Under the pieces are notes generated by a model. It saw only the letters and a program-made list of their open reading frames with translations. It did no database searches and was not told the DNA's origin. Of a stretch of 33,248 nucleotides of DNA, positions 15,366 to 24,222 are shown piece by piece (position 1 is the first letter of the stretch; each line of letters opens with the position of its first letter). The stretch lies in assembly GCA_029865445.1 (NCBI GenBank), contig JAOUGY010000003.1, positions 1-33,248 on the forward strand. Reading direction: 5' to 3'. This stretch comes from Acidimicrobiia bacterium (GTDB lineage Bacteria; Actinomycetota; Acidimicrobiia; Spongiisociales; ZC4RG35). The translations under genes and the position numbers were made by a program.

Positions 15366-16772
15366 TCAGAATTGGAAGTAGATGAACGGTGCGACGCCTT
15401 CGGGGCCGAGTCCGTCGACAAGCAACAGGACCGCCCCAAGGGCGGCCGCCATCGCCACCGGTCGGAGACGGCCGAATTGATGGCGGGCGCGGAGACGGAG
15501 GTGGCGCGGTACGTAGTGCACTGCGATACCGCCCGCCACCAGGAGCAGCACCGTGGGGGTCACGGCCGGCGCCGGACCGAAATGGACGAGGCGGGACAAC
15601 ATCGTCCCGGCCAAGGCGAACGACTCCGCCCGGAAGAACACCCACCCGAGACACACCAGGTGGAACGTGAGGACGCGCCTGGCGAACACGGTCGCCGGGG
15701 TCTGTGGTCTCGGTTCAGCCCGTTCGCCCATCCACCGTTCCACGGCGAGTCCGCCTCCGTGGAGCAGTCCCCAAACCACGAACGTCCAGGCGGCGCCGTG
15801 CCACAACCCGCCGAGGACCATGGTCAGCAGCAGGTTCCGGTACGTCTCGGCGCGGGTGCCGCGGCTGCCGCCGAGTGGGATGTACAGGTAGTCCCGGAGC
15901 CAGCGAGACAGCGTCATGTGCCAGCGTCGCCAAAAGTCCTGGAGCGACACGGCCCGGTAGGGATGTTCGAAGTTCTGAGGGAAACGGAAACCCATCAGGA
16001 GAGCGACCCCGATGGCGATGTCGGTGTAGCCCGAGAAGTCGGCATAGATCTGCACCGCATATCCGTAGATCGCAAACAGGACCTCGAGCGCCGAATACGC
16101 CCCCGGGTTGGCGAACACGCCATCGACGATGGCCGCGGCGAGAGTGTTGGCGACCACGACCTTCTTGAAGAGCCCTCCCGCAATGAGTCCGAAGGCCTCG
16201 ACCGCCTCCACGTTCCTCGGGTCCTTTCTCTCCTTCAGTTGGGGCAGGAACTCTGAACTCCTCACGATCGGACCGGCGACGAGTTGAGGGAAGAACGCGA
16301 GGAACACGGCGAAATCGAGGGGAGCGGTAGGACGTGCGGAACCGCGGTAGACGTCGATGACGTACGACAGCGCCTGGAAGGTGAAGAACGAGATGCCGAC
16401 CGGCAGCGTGATCCTCAGCAGCGGTAGTGGCAGGTCGATCCCAAGCCGTCCGGCGAGGTTCACGGCGGAGCTGACGAAGAAGCCGTAGTACTTGAACCAC
16501 CCGAGAGCCGCCAGGTTGCCGGCCACCGCCATCTTCACCAGTCGCTTGCGCGCATTCGGATCCGGGGCCCGGTCGATGACCGTGGCCATCGCCTGGTTGA
16601 AGACCGTGGAGGCGATGATGAGACCCAGGAACCGCCAATCCCAAGCCCCGTAGAACAGGTAGCTGGCGGCGAGCATGAAGACCTTCCACGCTCCACGGTG
16701 GGGCAGGAGGAGCCAGTTGGCTGTCAGGACCACCAGGAAGAAGATGGCGAATTCGACGGTCGGGAACAGCAT
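15366..16772 (-). CDS. MBOAT-family membrane O-acyltransferase (AlgI-like)
   Basis: 468 aa, polytopic, with roughly ten hydrophobic segments. Family motifs are clear: LFYGAWDWRFLGLI (about 39-52), LPVGISFFTFQALSYVID (about 123-140), FFPQLVAGPIVR (about 160-171), DFSGYTDIAIGVALLMGF, NFEHPYRAVSLQDFWRRWHM (His285) and GGLWHGAAWTFVVWG with the family's invariant His, here His325. In AlgI/PatA/DltB homologues this protein transfers acyl groups, usually acetyl, across the membrane toward a glycan or teichoic acid. It is the first gene of the two-gene operon with the SGNH protein. No strong Shine-Dalgarno sequence is visible before the ATG. The target glycan cannot be told. Confidence 0.92.
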   Translation of the reverse strand: MLFPTVEFAIFFLVVLTANWLLLPHRGAWKVFMLAASYLFYGAWDWRFLGLIIASTVFNQAMATVIDRAPDPNARKRLVKMAVAGNLAALGWFKYYGFFVSSAVNLAGRLGIDLPLPLLRITLPVGISFFTFQALSYVIDVYRGSARPTAPLDFAVFLAFFPQLVAGPIVRSSEFLPQLKERKDPRNVEAVEAFGLIAGGLFKKVVVANTLAAAIVDGVFANPGAYSALEVLFAIYGYAVQIYADFSGYTDIAIGVALLMGFRFPQNFEHPYRAVSLQDFWRRWHMTLSRWLRDYLYIPLGGSRGTRAETYRNLLLTMVLGGLWHGAAWTFVVWGLLHGGGLAVERWMGERAEPRPQTPATVFARRVLTFHLVCLGWVFFRAESFALAGTMLSRLVHFGPAPAVTPTVLLLVAGGIAVHYVPRHLRLRARHQFGRLRPVAMAAALGAVLLLVDGLGPEGVAPFIYFQF

Positions 16773-16813
16773 GGCGTTCCGGTGGAGCGTACAGCCTCAT
16801 CCGTCGAATCCTC

Positions 16814-16825
16814 TGTAGCCCTACA
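16814..16825. promoter_or_regulatory. Short palindrome in the divergent MBOAT / DUF4015 promoter region
   Basis: TGTAG-CC-CTACA is a perfect palindrome in the 110-base divergent spacer. It could be an operator acting on both directions. Nothing else supports this. Confidence 0.2.
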
Positions 16826-16882
16826 TGTCGGCCCAGTCCGGTTGATTCGACTACGTTTGGCGCCGACCAAGGAACCCCATTC

Positions 16883-18574
16883 ATGGATCTCGACGACTGG
16901 CTGGCAGAAGCCGAATCCGTTCGCTCCGCCTCCGAGCACGGCTCGGTGTTGGCGGACGCGCCGCCCGAAGAGATGGAGCGGCGTCCTCGCTACCGGGTGA
17001 CCCGGCGAGGGAAGGTCGTCTTCACCGCCCTACCCGTTCTCGTGGTCGGCTCGATCCTCATGGCCTCCGGCGGTGACGAGCCGTTCACGGTGGTGGGACT
17101 CGACGATGGCTCGCTGCTCGGAGCGGAGGGGGTCGGGACGCTGGCACTCGAGGTGAACTTCGAGGATGCTCCACGGACGGGGTCGGTCAAGGCCAGTCTC
17201 GACGGCGAGGATCTGGAGATCGCCATCCCCGAAGGGGCGACGAGAGCGACAATCACGCCCGGCCCCATGGCCGACGGCGAACACGAGTTGATCGTGACGC
17301 TCGACCAACCCTTCCCGCGCGGCTCGGCCAGCGTCAGCCGGTCGTTCACCGTCGATTCCGTTCCGCCGACGCTCACGATCGCCGAGCCCACGGACGCGGT
17401 TCCGGTCTCCCAACCCGTGAAGGTGGTGGTAGAGGTCGACGATCCGGAGGCCACCGTTTCGGTGGGAGGGACGGCCGTGACCACGCAGGCAGGTGTTGCC
17501 GAACTCGACTTCGAACGTCCCCCTCGGGCACCCATCGAAGTCAAACTCACTGACGCAGCGGGCAATGTCGCCACCGTTCCGGTTCGGATACCGGTGGCGC
17601 TCCCGGGAGAACCCGGGCAGGCTCCCGTGCGGGGAGTGCACGCCAGTGGCTGGACGTGGGCCACCCCGGAGCTGAGGGATCCGATCCTGCAGATGATCGA
17701 GGAGGGCAGGATCAACACGGTCCAACTCGATCTCAAGGACGAGGGCGGCGATATCTGGTACGACACGTCCGTTCAACTCGCTCACGACATCGGCGCGGTC
17801 ACCGAGTTGTGGGACCTCCAGCAGGTGGTCGAGGACCTCCACGCGCTCGACGTCCGCGTCATCGGTCGGATCGTGAACTTCCGAGATCCCCGACTCGCGA
17901 CCTGGGCGGTGCAGCAGAACAAGATGGACATGATCGTCCAGACCCCGGATGGTGCGGCCTACGGCAAGTACGGAGGCTTCGCCAATCCGTACAACCAGGA
18001 CGTGTGGGAGTACAACATCGCGCTCGCCGAAGAGGCGGCCGCCCTGGGCGTCGATGACATCATGTATGACTACGTGCGCCGGCCCGATGACTACCTGGAG
18101 AACATGCTGTTTCCCGGTCAGGATCGCCCGCCGGAAGAAGCGATCGTCGAGTTCCTGGAGCAGTCACGGACCCGGATCAGGGCGGAGGGCGCTCGTCTGG
18201 GCGCCGCGGTGTTCGGGATCGCCGCCACCCGGCCCGACGAGGTGGCCCAGGACATCCCTGAGATGTCGAGGAACGTCGACTACATCGCCCCCATGGTGTA
18301 TCCGTCCCACTGGGGCCCCGGGGAGTACGGGGTAGCGAACCCGAACGCTCAGCCGTACGACATCGTGTATCGCTCGATGGTGGATTTCGGAGCACAGGTG
18401 CAGGGCACCGGCGCCGGCCTCATGGTGTGGGTGCAGGACTTCTCGCTCGGTGTGGATTACGGACCGGCGGAGGTTCGCGCCCAGATCGATGCCGCCGAGG
18501 ACGCCGGTGTGGACAGCTGGTTGCTGTGGGACGCCGCCGCCACCTACACGGCGGCCGCCCTAGACCCACGCTGA
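16883..18574 (+). CDS. Membrane-anchored putative glycoside hydrolase (DUF4015 family)
   Basis: 563 aa. The ATG has AAGGA about 9 bases upstream. A short cytoplasmic N-terminus with basic residues precedes one membrane helix (about 44-62), so most of the protein is outside the cell. Residues about 80-240 hold beta-rich Ig-like repeats (e.g. VDSVPPTLTIAEPTDAVPVS, VKLTDAAGNVATVPVRI). The C-terminal ~310 residues match the DUF4015 TIM-barrel-like putative glycosidase domain: RGVHASGWTWATPELRD, INTVQLDLKDEGGDIWYDTS, GVDDIMYDYVRRPDD, VDYIAPMVYPSHWGPGEYG and SWLLWDAAATYT. The Asp in DIMYDYVR and the acidic residues around DLKDEGG are candidate catalytic residues by fold analogy only. It is divergent from the MBOAT/SGNH pair, which hints at a shared role in surface polysaccharide; substrate unknown. 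Confidence 0.87.
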   Translation: MDLDDWLAEAESVRSASEHGSVLADAPPEEMERRPRYRVTRRGKVVFTALPVLVVGSILMASGGDEPFTVVGLDDGSLLGAEGVGTLALEVNFEDAPRTGSVKASLDGEDLEIAIPEGATRATITPGPMADGEHELIVTLDQPFPRGSASVSRSFTVDSVPPTLTIAEPTDAVPVSQPVKVVVEVDDPEATVSVGGTAVTTQAGVAELDFERPPRAPIEVKLTDAAGNVATVPVRIPVALPGEPGQAPVRGVHASGWTWATPELRDPILQMIEEGRINTVQLDLKDEGGDIWYDTSVQLAHDIGAVTELWDLQQVVEDLHALDVRVIGRIVNFRDPRLATWAVQQNKMDMIVQTPDGAAYGKYGGFANPYNQDVWEYNIALAEEAAALGVDDIMYDYVRRPDDYLENMLFPGQDRPPEEAIVEFLEQSRTRIRAEGARLGAAVFGIAATRPDEVAQDIPEMSRNVDYIAPMVYPSHWGPGEYGVANPNAQPYDIVYRSMVDFGAQVQGTGAGLMVWVQDFSLGVDYGPAEVRAQIDAAEDAGVDSWLLWDAAATYTAAALDPR

Positions 18575-18903
18575 GCCCAGTCCCCAGTCCCCAGTCGCCA
18601 GTCCCCCAAAGCCAGGAGGCGAGGAGGCGAGGCGGGGAGACTCGGGTCCCAGTACCGAGTACCCGGTGGCCCTCACGACAGTACCCGGTACTCAGTACCG
18701 CCCCGGGCGGAACCCGGGCCCCCGAGTCTCCCCCTCCCGGCTGCGCCGGCTCTCCCCCCGCTGGGGGGAAACCGAACCCGTGAACCGGGAAGGCGACGGA
18801 AGGGAGAAAGCGCATCGCGCATCGCGCATGGCGCACGGCGCCCCGGGCGGAGCCCGGGGCTGGGGGCTAGTCCCTACGGACCTATCCGCGACGGTCCTCT
18901 GGA
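18575..18903. repeat. Gene-free composite repeat block with nested hairpins
   Basis: No convincing gene. It contains a 7-bp tandem (CAGTCCC four times with one change, 18578-18605) and AGGAGGCG twice (about 18614-18629). A 13-bp perfect inverted repeat, GGGGAGACTCGGG (18634-18646) against CCCGAGTCTCCCC (18721-18733), encloses a smaller imperfect palindrome built from GTACC/GTACT (about 18652-18698). GCGCATC-type short repeats lie at about 18810-18836. A perfect 9-bp stem, GCCCCGGGC-GGA-GCCCGGGGC, lies at 18840-18860, and a near copy of this hairpin lies at about 18700-18720. The long inverted repeat could terminate the DUF4015 transcript. Confidence 0.8.
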
Positions 18904-20709
18904 TTGGAACCGGGTATTGCCGAACTGAAAGACATGGGTTTCGCTCTGACCGGTACGACGAAGGGTCTGTGGGAGACGACGCGCGCTCGATACGTGAGGC
19001 CCGCAGCGCGGATCATCCCGCCCGCCCTCATGTACATCGCCGTCGCCGCATGGCTCGCCGGGGCTGACTTGCGGACGGCAGGGGCCGTCGCCTTGGCTGG
19101 CATCATCTCGCGGACACCGGTGATCATGAAGACGCTCCGCACCGGCTCTCCCGATCTCGTCGGTGGCTGGTTGCTCGCCCTCACTGGGGTGTTGGCGGTC
19201 CTTGCATTCGATCCGGAAACCACAGAACTGGCCGCGGTCGCCGCCGTCGGCCTGCTTGCCCTCACCGGTGTGATCGCCCGGCGTATGTGGATGTCGGTGG
19301 TGGCGGTGAGCACCGTTGTGGTCGAATCGCTGGCCTGGCTGGCGCACGGAGCGAATCGCGACGACGTCTGGGTCCTCATCACCGTCGTCGCTGCTTCGGG
19401 CGGTGTTGCCTGGCTGGCGCGCAGCTATCGCTCCCTGGCGGCAGGGTCCGAGGAAGTCGTTCGCGTACTGTCCGACGAGCGGGCCTCCCTGATTCGGCTG
19501 TACGAGGTCGCCACCTCGATCGGGGCGTCCTCCTCCCGGTCCGAGGCGCTCCCCGACCTGCTGGACACGATCGCCCACGCCGTCGGCGTAAGAATCTGTG
19601 CGATCGCCCTCACCAACGAAACCAGAACGACCCTCACCCTCGCCGGACCCGTGTGGATAAACGGTGCCCACATTCCCGTCGAAGACGAGCTGTCGGTGCG
19701 GGTCCCGGCGGGCGGGTTCGGCTCATCGGCTCTTCGGTCGCTGCGCGCCATTCGCTTCGAACGATCCACGGCCGGTGACCTCGGTCCACTGCTGGCGGAC
19801 CTGGGACTCGAGTCGGGCTTCGTTGCCGCGTTGAGACTGGAAGGAAGGGAAACGGGGCTCTTGATCGTCGGTGATCCCATCCACGATCGCGAGGAGGCCC
19901 TCGTGGCCGAGCTCACCGCGTTCGCCGGTCCGGCGTCCCTGGTGCTGGCTCAGCTCGAGCGGCATGAGGCGGCGGCACTGCTCACGAGGCGACTCCAAGA
20001 GATCGCCGACATGAAGTCGGACTTCGTGTCGATGGTCTCGCACGAGCTGCGGACCCCGCTGACATCGGTCCTGGGTGCCCTCGACACATTGTCGCGGCCC
20101 GCGTTGACCCCTGACAACCCTGCGGCGGTTGAGCTCTTGTCCGCAGCCAGACGTCAAGCGACGCGGCTGAAGCGTCTCATCGACGACCTGCTCACCGTTT
20201 CCCGGATCGACAAGGGCGTCCTCCGTCCGAACCTCGGCTCCGTCGACCTGGGTCGGGTGGCGTCGGAGGCCTCCCAGATCGTGGGTGAGTCTCGGGTCGC
20301 AGTCTCGGTCCCCGCAGGCCTGCGAGCGGAGGCGGATACCGATTACCTGACCCAGGTTCTCACCAATCTCATCGAGAACGCCATCAAGTACGGCGACGGC
20401 TCCCCGGTCGAGGTCACGGCTTCCGATATCGGTTCTGGTGAGCTGGCCATCACCGTCGTCGACCATGGGCCGGGAATCCCGGCAGAATGCCGAGACGAGG
20501 TGTTCGAACGGTTCGCTCGCCTCGACTCCACGGCTCACGTGGGCGGAACCGGGCTTGGGCTTTCCATCGTGAAGATGCTGGTCGAGGGTATGAACGGTCG
20601 GGTCGGGGTCACCGACACGCCGGGCGGTGGAGCTACGTTCGTGGTGATCCTGGATGCCTCGATGGCTCTCGACAGCACTCTCAAGCCCGCATATGCGGAG
20701 GCGTCGTGA
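18904..20709 (+). CDS. Membrane sensor histidine kinase with GAF domain
   Basis: About 601 aa if started at the TTG at 18904; an in-frame ATG at 18934 is an equally possible start, and neither has a clear Shine-Dalgarno sequence. The N-terminus has about five to six hydrophobic helices (40-170) that probably form the sensor. A GAF-like domain follows (about 195-350). The HisKA box is FVSMVSHELRTPLTSVLG with phospho-acceptor His380. The ATPase domain has the N box (LTNLIENAIKYGDGS, Asn492), G1 (VVDHGPGIP) and G2 (HVGGTGLGLSIVK). All catalytic boxes are intact. No response regulator is adjacent: the next gene is convergent fabH, so this is an orphan kinase. The upstream repeat block separates it from the DUF4015 gene. 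Confidence 0.9.
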   Translation: MEPGIAELKDMGFALTGTTKGLWETTRARYVRPAARIIPPALMYIAVAAWLAGADLRTAGAVALAGIISRTPVIMKTLRTGSPDLVGGWLLALTGVLAVLAFDPETTELAAVAAVGLLALTGVIARRMWMSVVAVSTVVVESLAWLAHGANRDDVWVLITVVAASGGVAWLARSYRSLAAGSEEVVRVLSDERASLIRLYEVATSIGASSSRSEALPDLLDTIAHAVGVRICAIALTNETRTTLTLAGPVWINGAHIPVEDELSVRVPAGGFGSSALRSLRAIRFERSTAGDLGPLLADLGLESGFVAALRLEGRETGLLIVGDPIHDREEALVAELTAFAGPASLVLAQLERHEAAALLTRRLQEIADMKSDFVSMVSHELRTPLTSVLGALDTLSRPALTPDNPAAVELLSAARRQATRLKRLIDDLLTVSRIDKGVLRPNLGSVDLGRVASEASQIVGESRVAVSVPAGLRAEADTDYLTQVLTNLIENAIKYGDGSPVEVTASDIGSGELAITVVDHGPGIPAECRDEVFERFARLDSTAHVGGTGLGLSIVKMLVEGMNGRVGVTDTPGGGATFVVILDASMALDSTLKPAYAEAS

Positions 20710-20721
20710 TCCGTTGCCAGC

Positions 20722-21699
20722 TCAGAATTGGAGCGCGGCCGAGGCCCAGTGAAATCCGGCTCCGAACGCCGTCAGCACCACGAGGTCCCCGGGAGCGATG
20801 CGGCCTTCTGCCTCCGCCTCCCAGAGGGCTAGTGGGACGGAGGCAGAGCCCGTGTTTCCGTATCGGTCGACGTTGACATAGACGCGCGACTCATCGAGGC
20901 CAAGCCGCGAACCCACGGCGTCGATGATTCGCTTGTTGGCCTGGTGAGGGATCACGAGAGCCACGTCGGTGATGCTCTTGCCAGCTTCCTCGAGGAGGCG
21001 CAGGACAGATGAACTCATTCGGGTCACCGCTTCCCTGAAGACCTCGCGGCCGTTCATCACGAGGCGACGGTGTGCTTCGGTAGCCGCCACGTCGGCGTTG
21101 AAAGGATGCCGCGTGCCGCCTACGGGCAATGTCAGAATCTCGGCCTTCGACCCGTCGGTCCCGGCGACGGCATGGATGACCCGGGCCCGACCGCCGTCGG
21201 GCGCCATGACCACCGCGCCGGCGCCGTCTCCAAACAGCACAGCGGTTTCGCGTTCCTTCCAGGAGACGAGTCGCATGATGAGTTCTACGCCGACGACGAG
21301 GACTCGCTTCGGTTGCAGCAGGATCCTGGCCCTGGCCACGTCGAGAGCCTGGACGAAGCCGGCACATCCGCTGCCTCCCAGGTCGAACGCAGGGATCTCC
21401 CTTGCTCCGAGTCGGTGCTGCAGGAACGAGGCGGTGTCGGGTGTCACGACCTCGGAGGTGTCGGTGGCGAGGATGATCTCGTCGATGTCTGTGGCCTGGA
21501 GGTCGGCGTCCGCTATCGCCCGTCGGGCTGCGTGCTCGGCTAGGTCGAGTGTCGATTGATCTTCGGAGGCGAACCGTCTGGTCTTGATCCCGGTCCGGAC
21601 CGTTATCCACTCGTCTGTCGTATCCACGAGTGATGCCCAGTCGTCATTGGTCATGACGCGATCTGGCACGTATCCCCCGAACCCGACGATCTCTGCCAC
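20722..21699 (-). CDS. fabH: Beta-ketoacyl-ACP synthase III
   Basis: 325 aa, normal for FabH. The GTG start at 21699 has AGGAGAG upstream. The catalytic triad is complete: Cys112 in DLGGSGCAGFVQALD, His252 in VIPHQANKRIID and Asn282 in RYGNTGSASVPLAL. Other family signatures are TDEWITVRTGIKTRR near the N-terminus and ETAVLFGDGAGAVV. It condenses an acyl-CoA starter (acetyl-CoA or a branched precursor) with malonyl-ACP to start fatty acid synthesis. No other fab genes are nearby; it lies 57 bases after the NDH-2 gene on the same strand, so the two may be co-transcribed. A related role in secondary lipid or polyketide priming cannot be excluded. Confidence 0.92.
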   Translation of the reverse strand: MAEIVGFGGYVPDRVMTNDDWASLVDTTDEWITVRTGIKTRRFASEDQSTLDLAEHAARRAIADADLQATDIDEIILATDTSEVVTPDTASFLQHRLGAREIPAFDLGGSGCAGFVQALDVARARILLQPKRVLVVGVELIMRLVSWKERETAVLFGDGAGAVVMAPDGGRARVIHAVAGTDGSKAEILTLPVGGTRHPFNADVAATEAHRRLVMNGREVFREAVTRMSSSVLRLLEEAGKSITDVALVIPHQANKRIIDAVGSRLGLDESRVYVNVDRYGNTGSASVPLALWEAEAEGRIAPGDLVVLTAFGAGFHWASAALQF

Positions 21700-21756
21700 C
21701 TGCTCTCTCCTGGTCGTGGACGGGAGAATAAGACGCCTAGATCGGCCGTGCCGGCG

Positions 21757-22998
<1,242 letters not shown>

Positions 22999-23052
22999 CA
23001 CATGATCCCACGCAGCAGACGAACGTTCGAACCGGTTGCCTAGCATCGAATC

Positions 23053-24216
23053 ATGTCCCTCCTCGAACGAGCCCGAGACGGTCTTCCTGAGATGGTGCGA
23101 ATCCGACGGACGCTCCACGCCACCCCCGAGGTCGGTCTTCACCTGCCCGAGACCCGCCGGGTCGTCACCTCCGAGCTCCAGCGGATGGGCCTCGAACCGC
23201 TTCTTCATACGTCGACCAGTGGAGTGGTGGCCGTCGTCAGAGGCGGTGATGCGGCGCCGCGGCTGCTGCGAGCGGACATGGACGCCCTCCCGATGACGGA
23301 GGAGACAGATCTCGAATTCGCCTCGACGACCGGGAACACGATGCACGCCTGCGGTCACGATTTGCACACGGCGATGCTGCTGGGAGCTGCGCGCCTCCTG
23401 GCGGAGGGCTCGCCGCCCCCGGGACCGGTGATCCTGATGTTCCAACCGGGTGAGGAGGGGGCACACGGCGCCAAGTTCATGTTGGAGGAAGGCCTCTTGA
23501 AGACGCTCGAGGTCGAGCCGGAGAGAGCGTTCGCCATTCACGTGTTCACCTGGCTCCCCACGGGGGTCGTCGGGTGCCGCCCGGGCCCGCTGATGGCCTC
23601 GTCGGACGAGGTGAAGATCCGGGTGGTGGGCAGGGGCGGCCACGCATCGGCGCCTCATCGGGCCGCCGACCCGGTCCCTGTGGCAGCCGAGATCCTCCTT
23701 GCGATCCAGGCAGCGGTGACCCGTCAGATCTCGGTGTTCGAGCCCGCGGTTGTGACATTCGGCCACATCGGAGCAGGCACGGTGCACAACGTGATCCCGG
23801 AATCGGCGTTCTTGCACGGCACCGTGCGGGCCCTCTCCGAACTCACCCGGGCCAAGGCTCACGGGTTGATTCGGCAAGTGGCCGCAGGTGTTGGATCGGC
23901 CCACGGACTCCAGGTCGACACGACCATCGACAAGGGGTACCCGGTGACCGGCAACGACCCCGGCGAGTTCAACCGCCTGATGCGGGTGGGTGGCGCCACC
24001 GGCATCGACGTCGTCGAGATGGATGCGCCGCTGATGGGTTCCGAGGACTGGTCCTATGTCCTGGCCCGGGTACCCGGGACCATGGCCTTCCTTGGGGCGT
24101 GCCCGCCGGAGCTGGACCCGGAGGAGGCCCCGACCAATCACTCGAACCGGGTTCGGTTCGAGGAGGAGGCGATGGCGACCGGTGCCGCTTTGTACGCGGC
24201 GGTGGCCTCGGACTGA
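23053..24216 (+). CDS. M20D-family amidohydrolase / metallopeptidase
   Basis: 387 aa. Metal-binding residues of the M20D group are in place: Cys100 and His102 in HACGHDLHTAMLLGAA, the Glu pair 134-135 in LMFQPGEEGAHGAKFML, His163 in AIHVFTWLPTG, and a C-terminal His in TNHSNRVRFEEEAM. The central dimerisation domain starts at about 185 (VKIRVVGRGGHASAPHRAAD). Relatives hydrolyse N-acyl amino acids, hippurate, IAA-amino acid conjugates or N-acetyl-diaminopimelate; the substrate cannot be read from sequence. It is cytoplasmic with no signal peptide. It is convergent with the next gene, the two stops being 6 bases apart. Confidence 0.92.
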   Translation: MSLLERARDGLPEMVRIRRTLHATPEVGLHLPETRRVVTSELQRMGLEPLLHTSTSGVVAVVRGGDAAPRLLRADMDALPMTEETDLEFASTTGNTMHACGHDLHTAMLLGAARLLAEGSPPPGPVILMFQPGEEGAHGAKFMLEEGLLKTLEVEPERAFAIHVFTWLPTGVVGCRPGPLMASSDEVKIRVVGRGGHASAPHRAADPVPVAAEILLAIQAAVTRQISVFEPAVVTFGHIGAGTVHNVIPESAFLHGTVRALSELTRAKAHGLIRQVAAGVGSAHGLQVDTTIDKGYPVTGNDPGEFNRLMRVGGATGIDVVEMDAPLMGSEDWSYVLARVPGTMAFLGACPPELDPEEAPTNHSNRVRFEEEAMATGAALYAAVASD

Positions 24217-24222
24217 CCGAGG

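Noticed and set aside
14463..16256. 597-codon plus-strand open frame across the MBOAT/SGNH operon
   Set aside because: It spans two well-supported genes on the other strand and reads as His/Arg/Gly-rich nonsense.
18578..18605. CRISPR-like array
   Set aside because: The units are 7 bp, directly adjacent and without spacers, and no cas gene is present.
22999..24141. Long open frame continuing upstream of the NDH-2 start on the minus strand
   Set aside because: It is fully antisense to the M20D amidohydrolase gene, and its residues (many His, Arg, Gly, Asp) look like a mirrored GC-rich coding strand. NDH-2 homology begins exactly at the chosen start.
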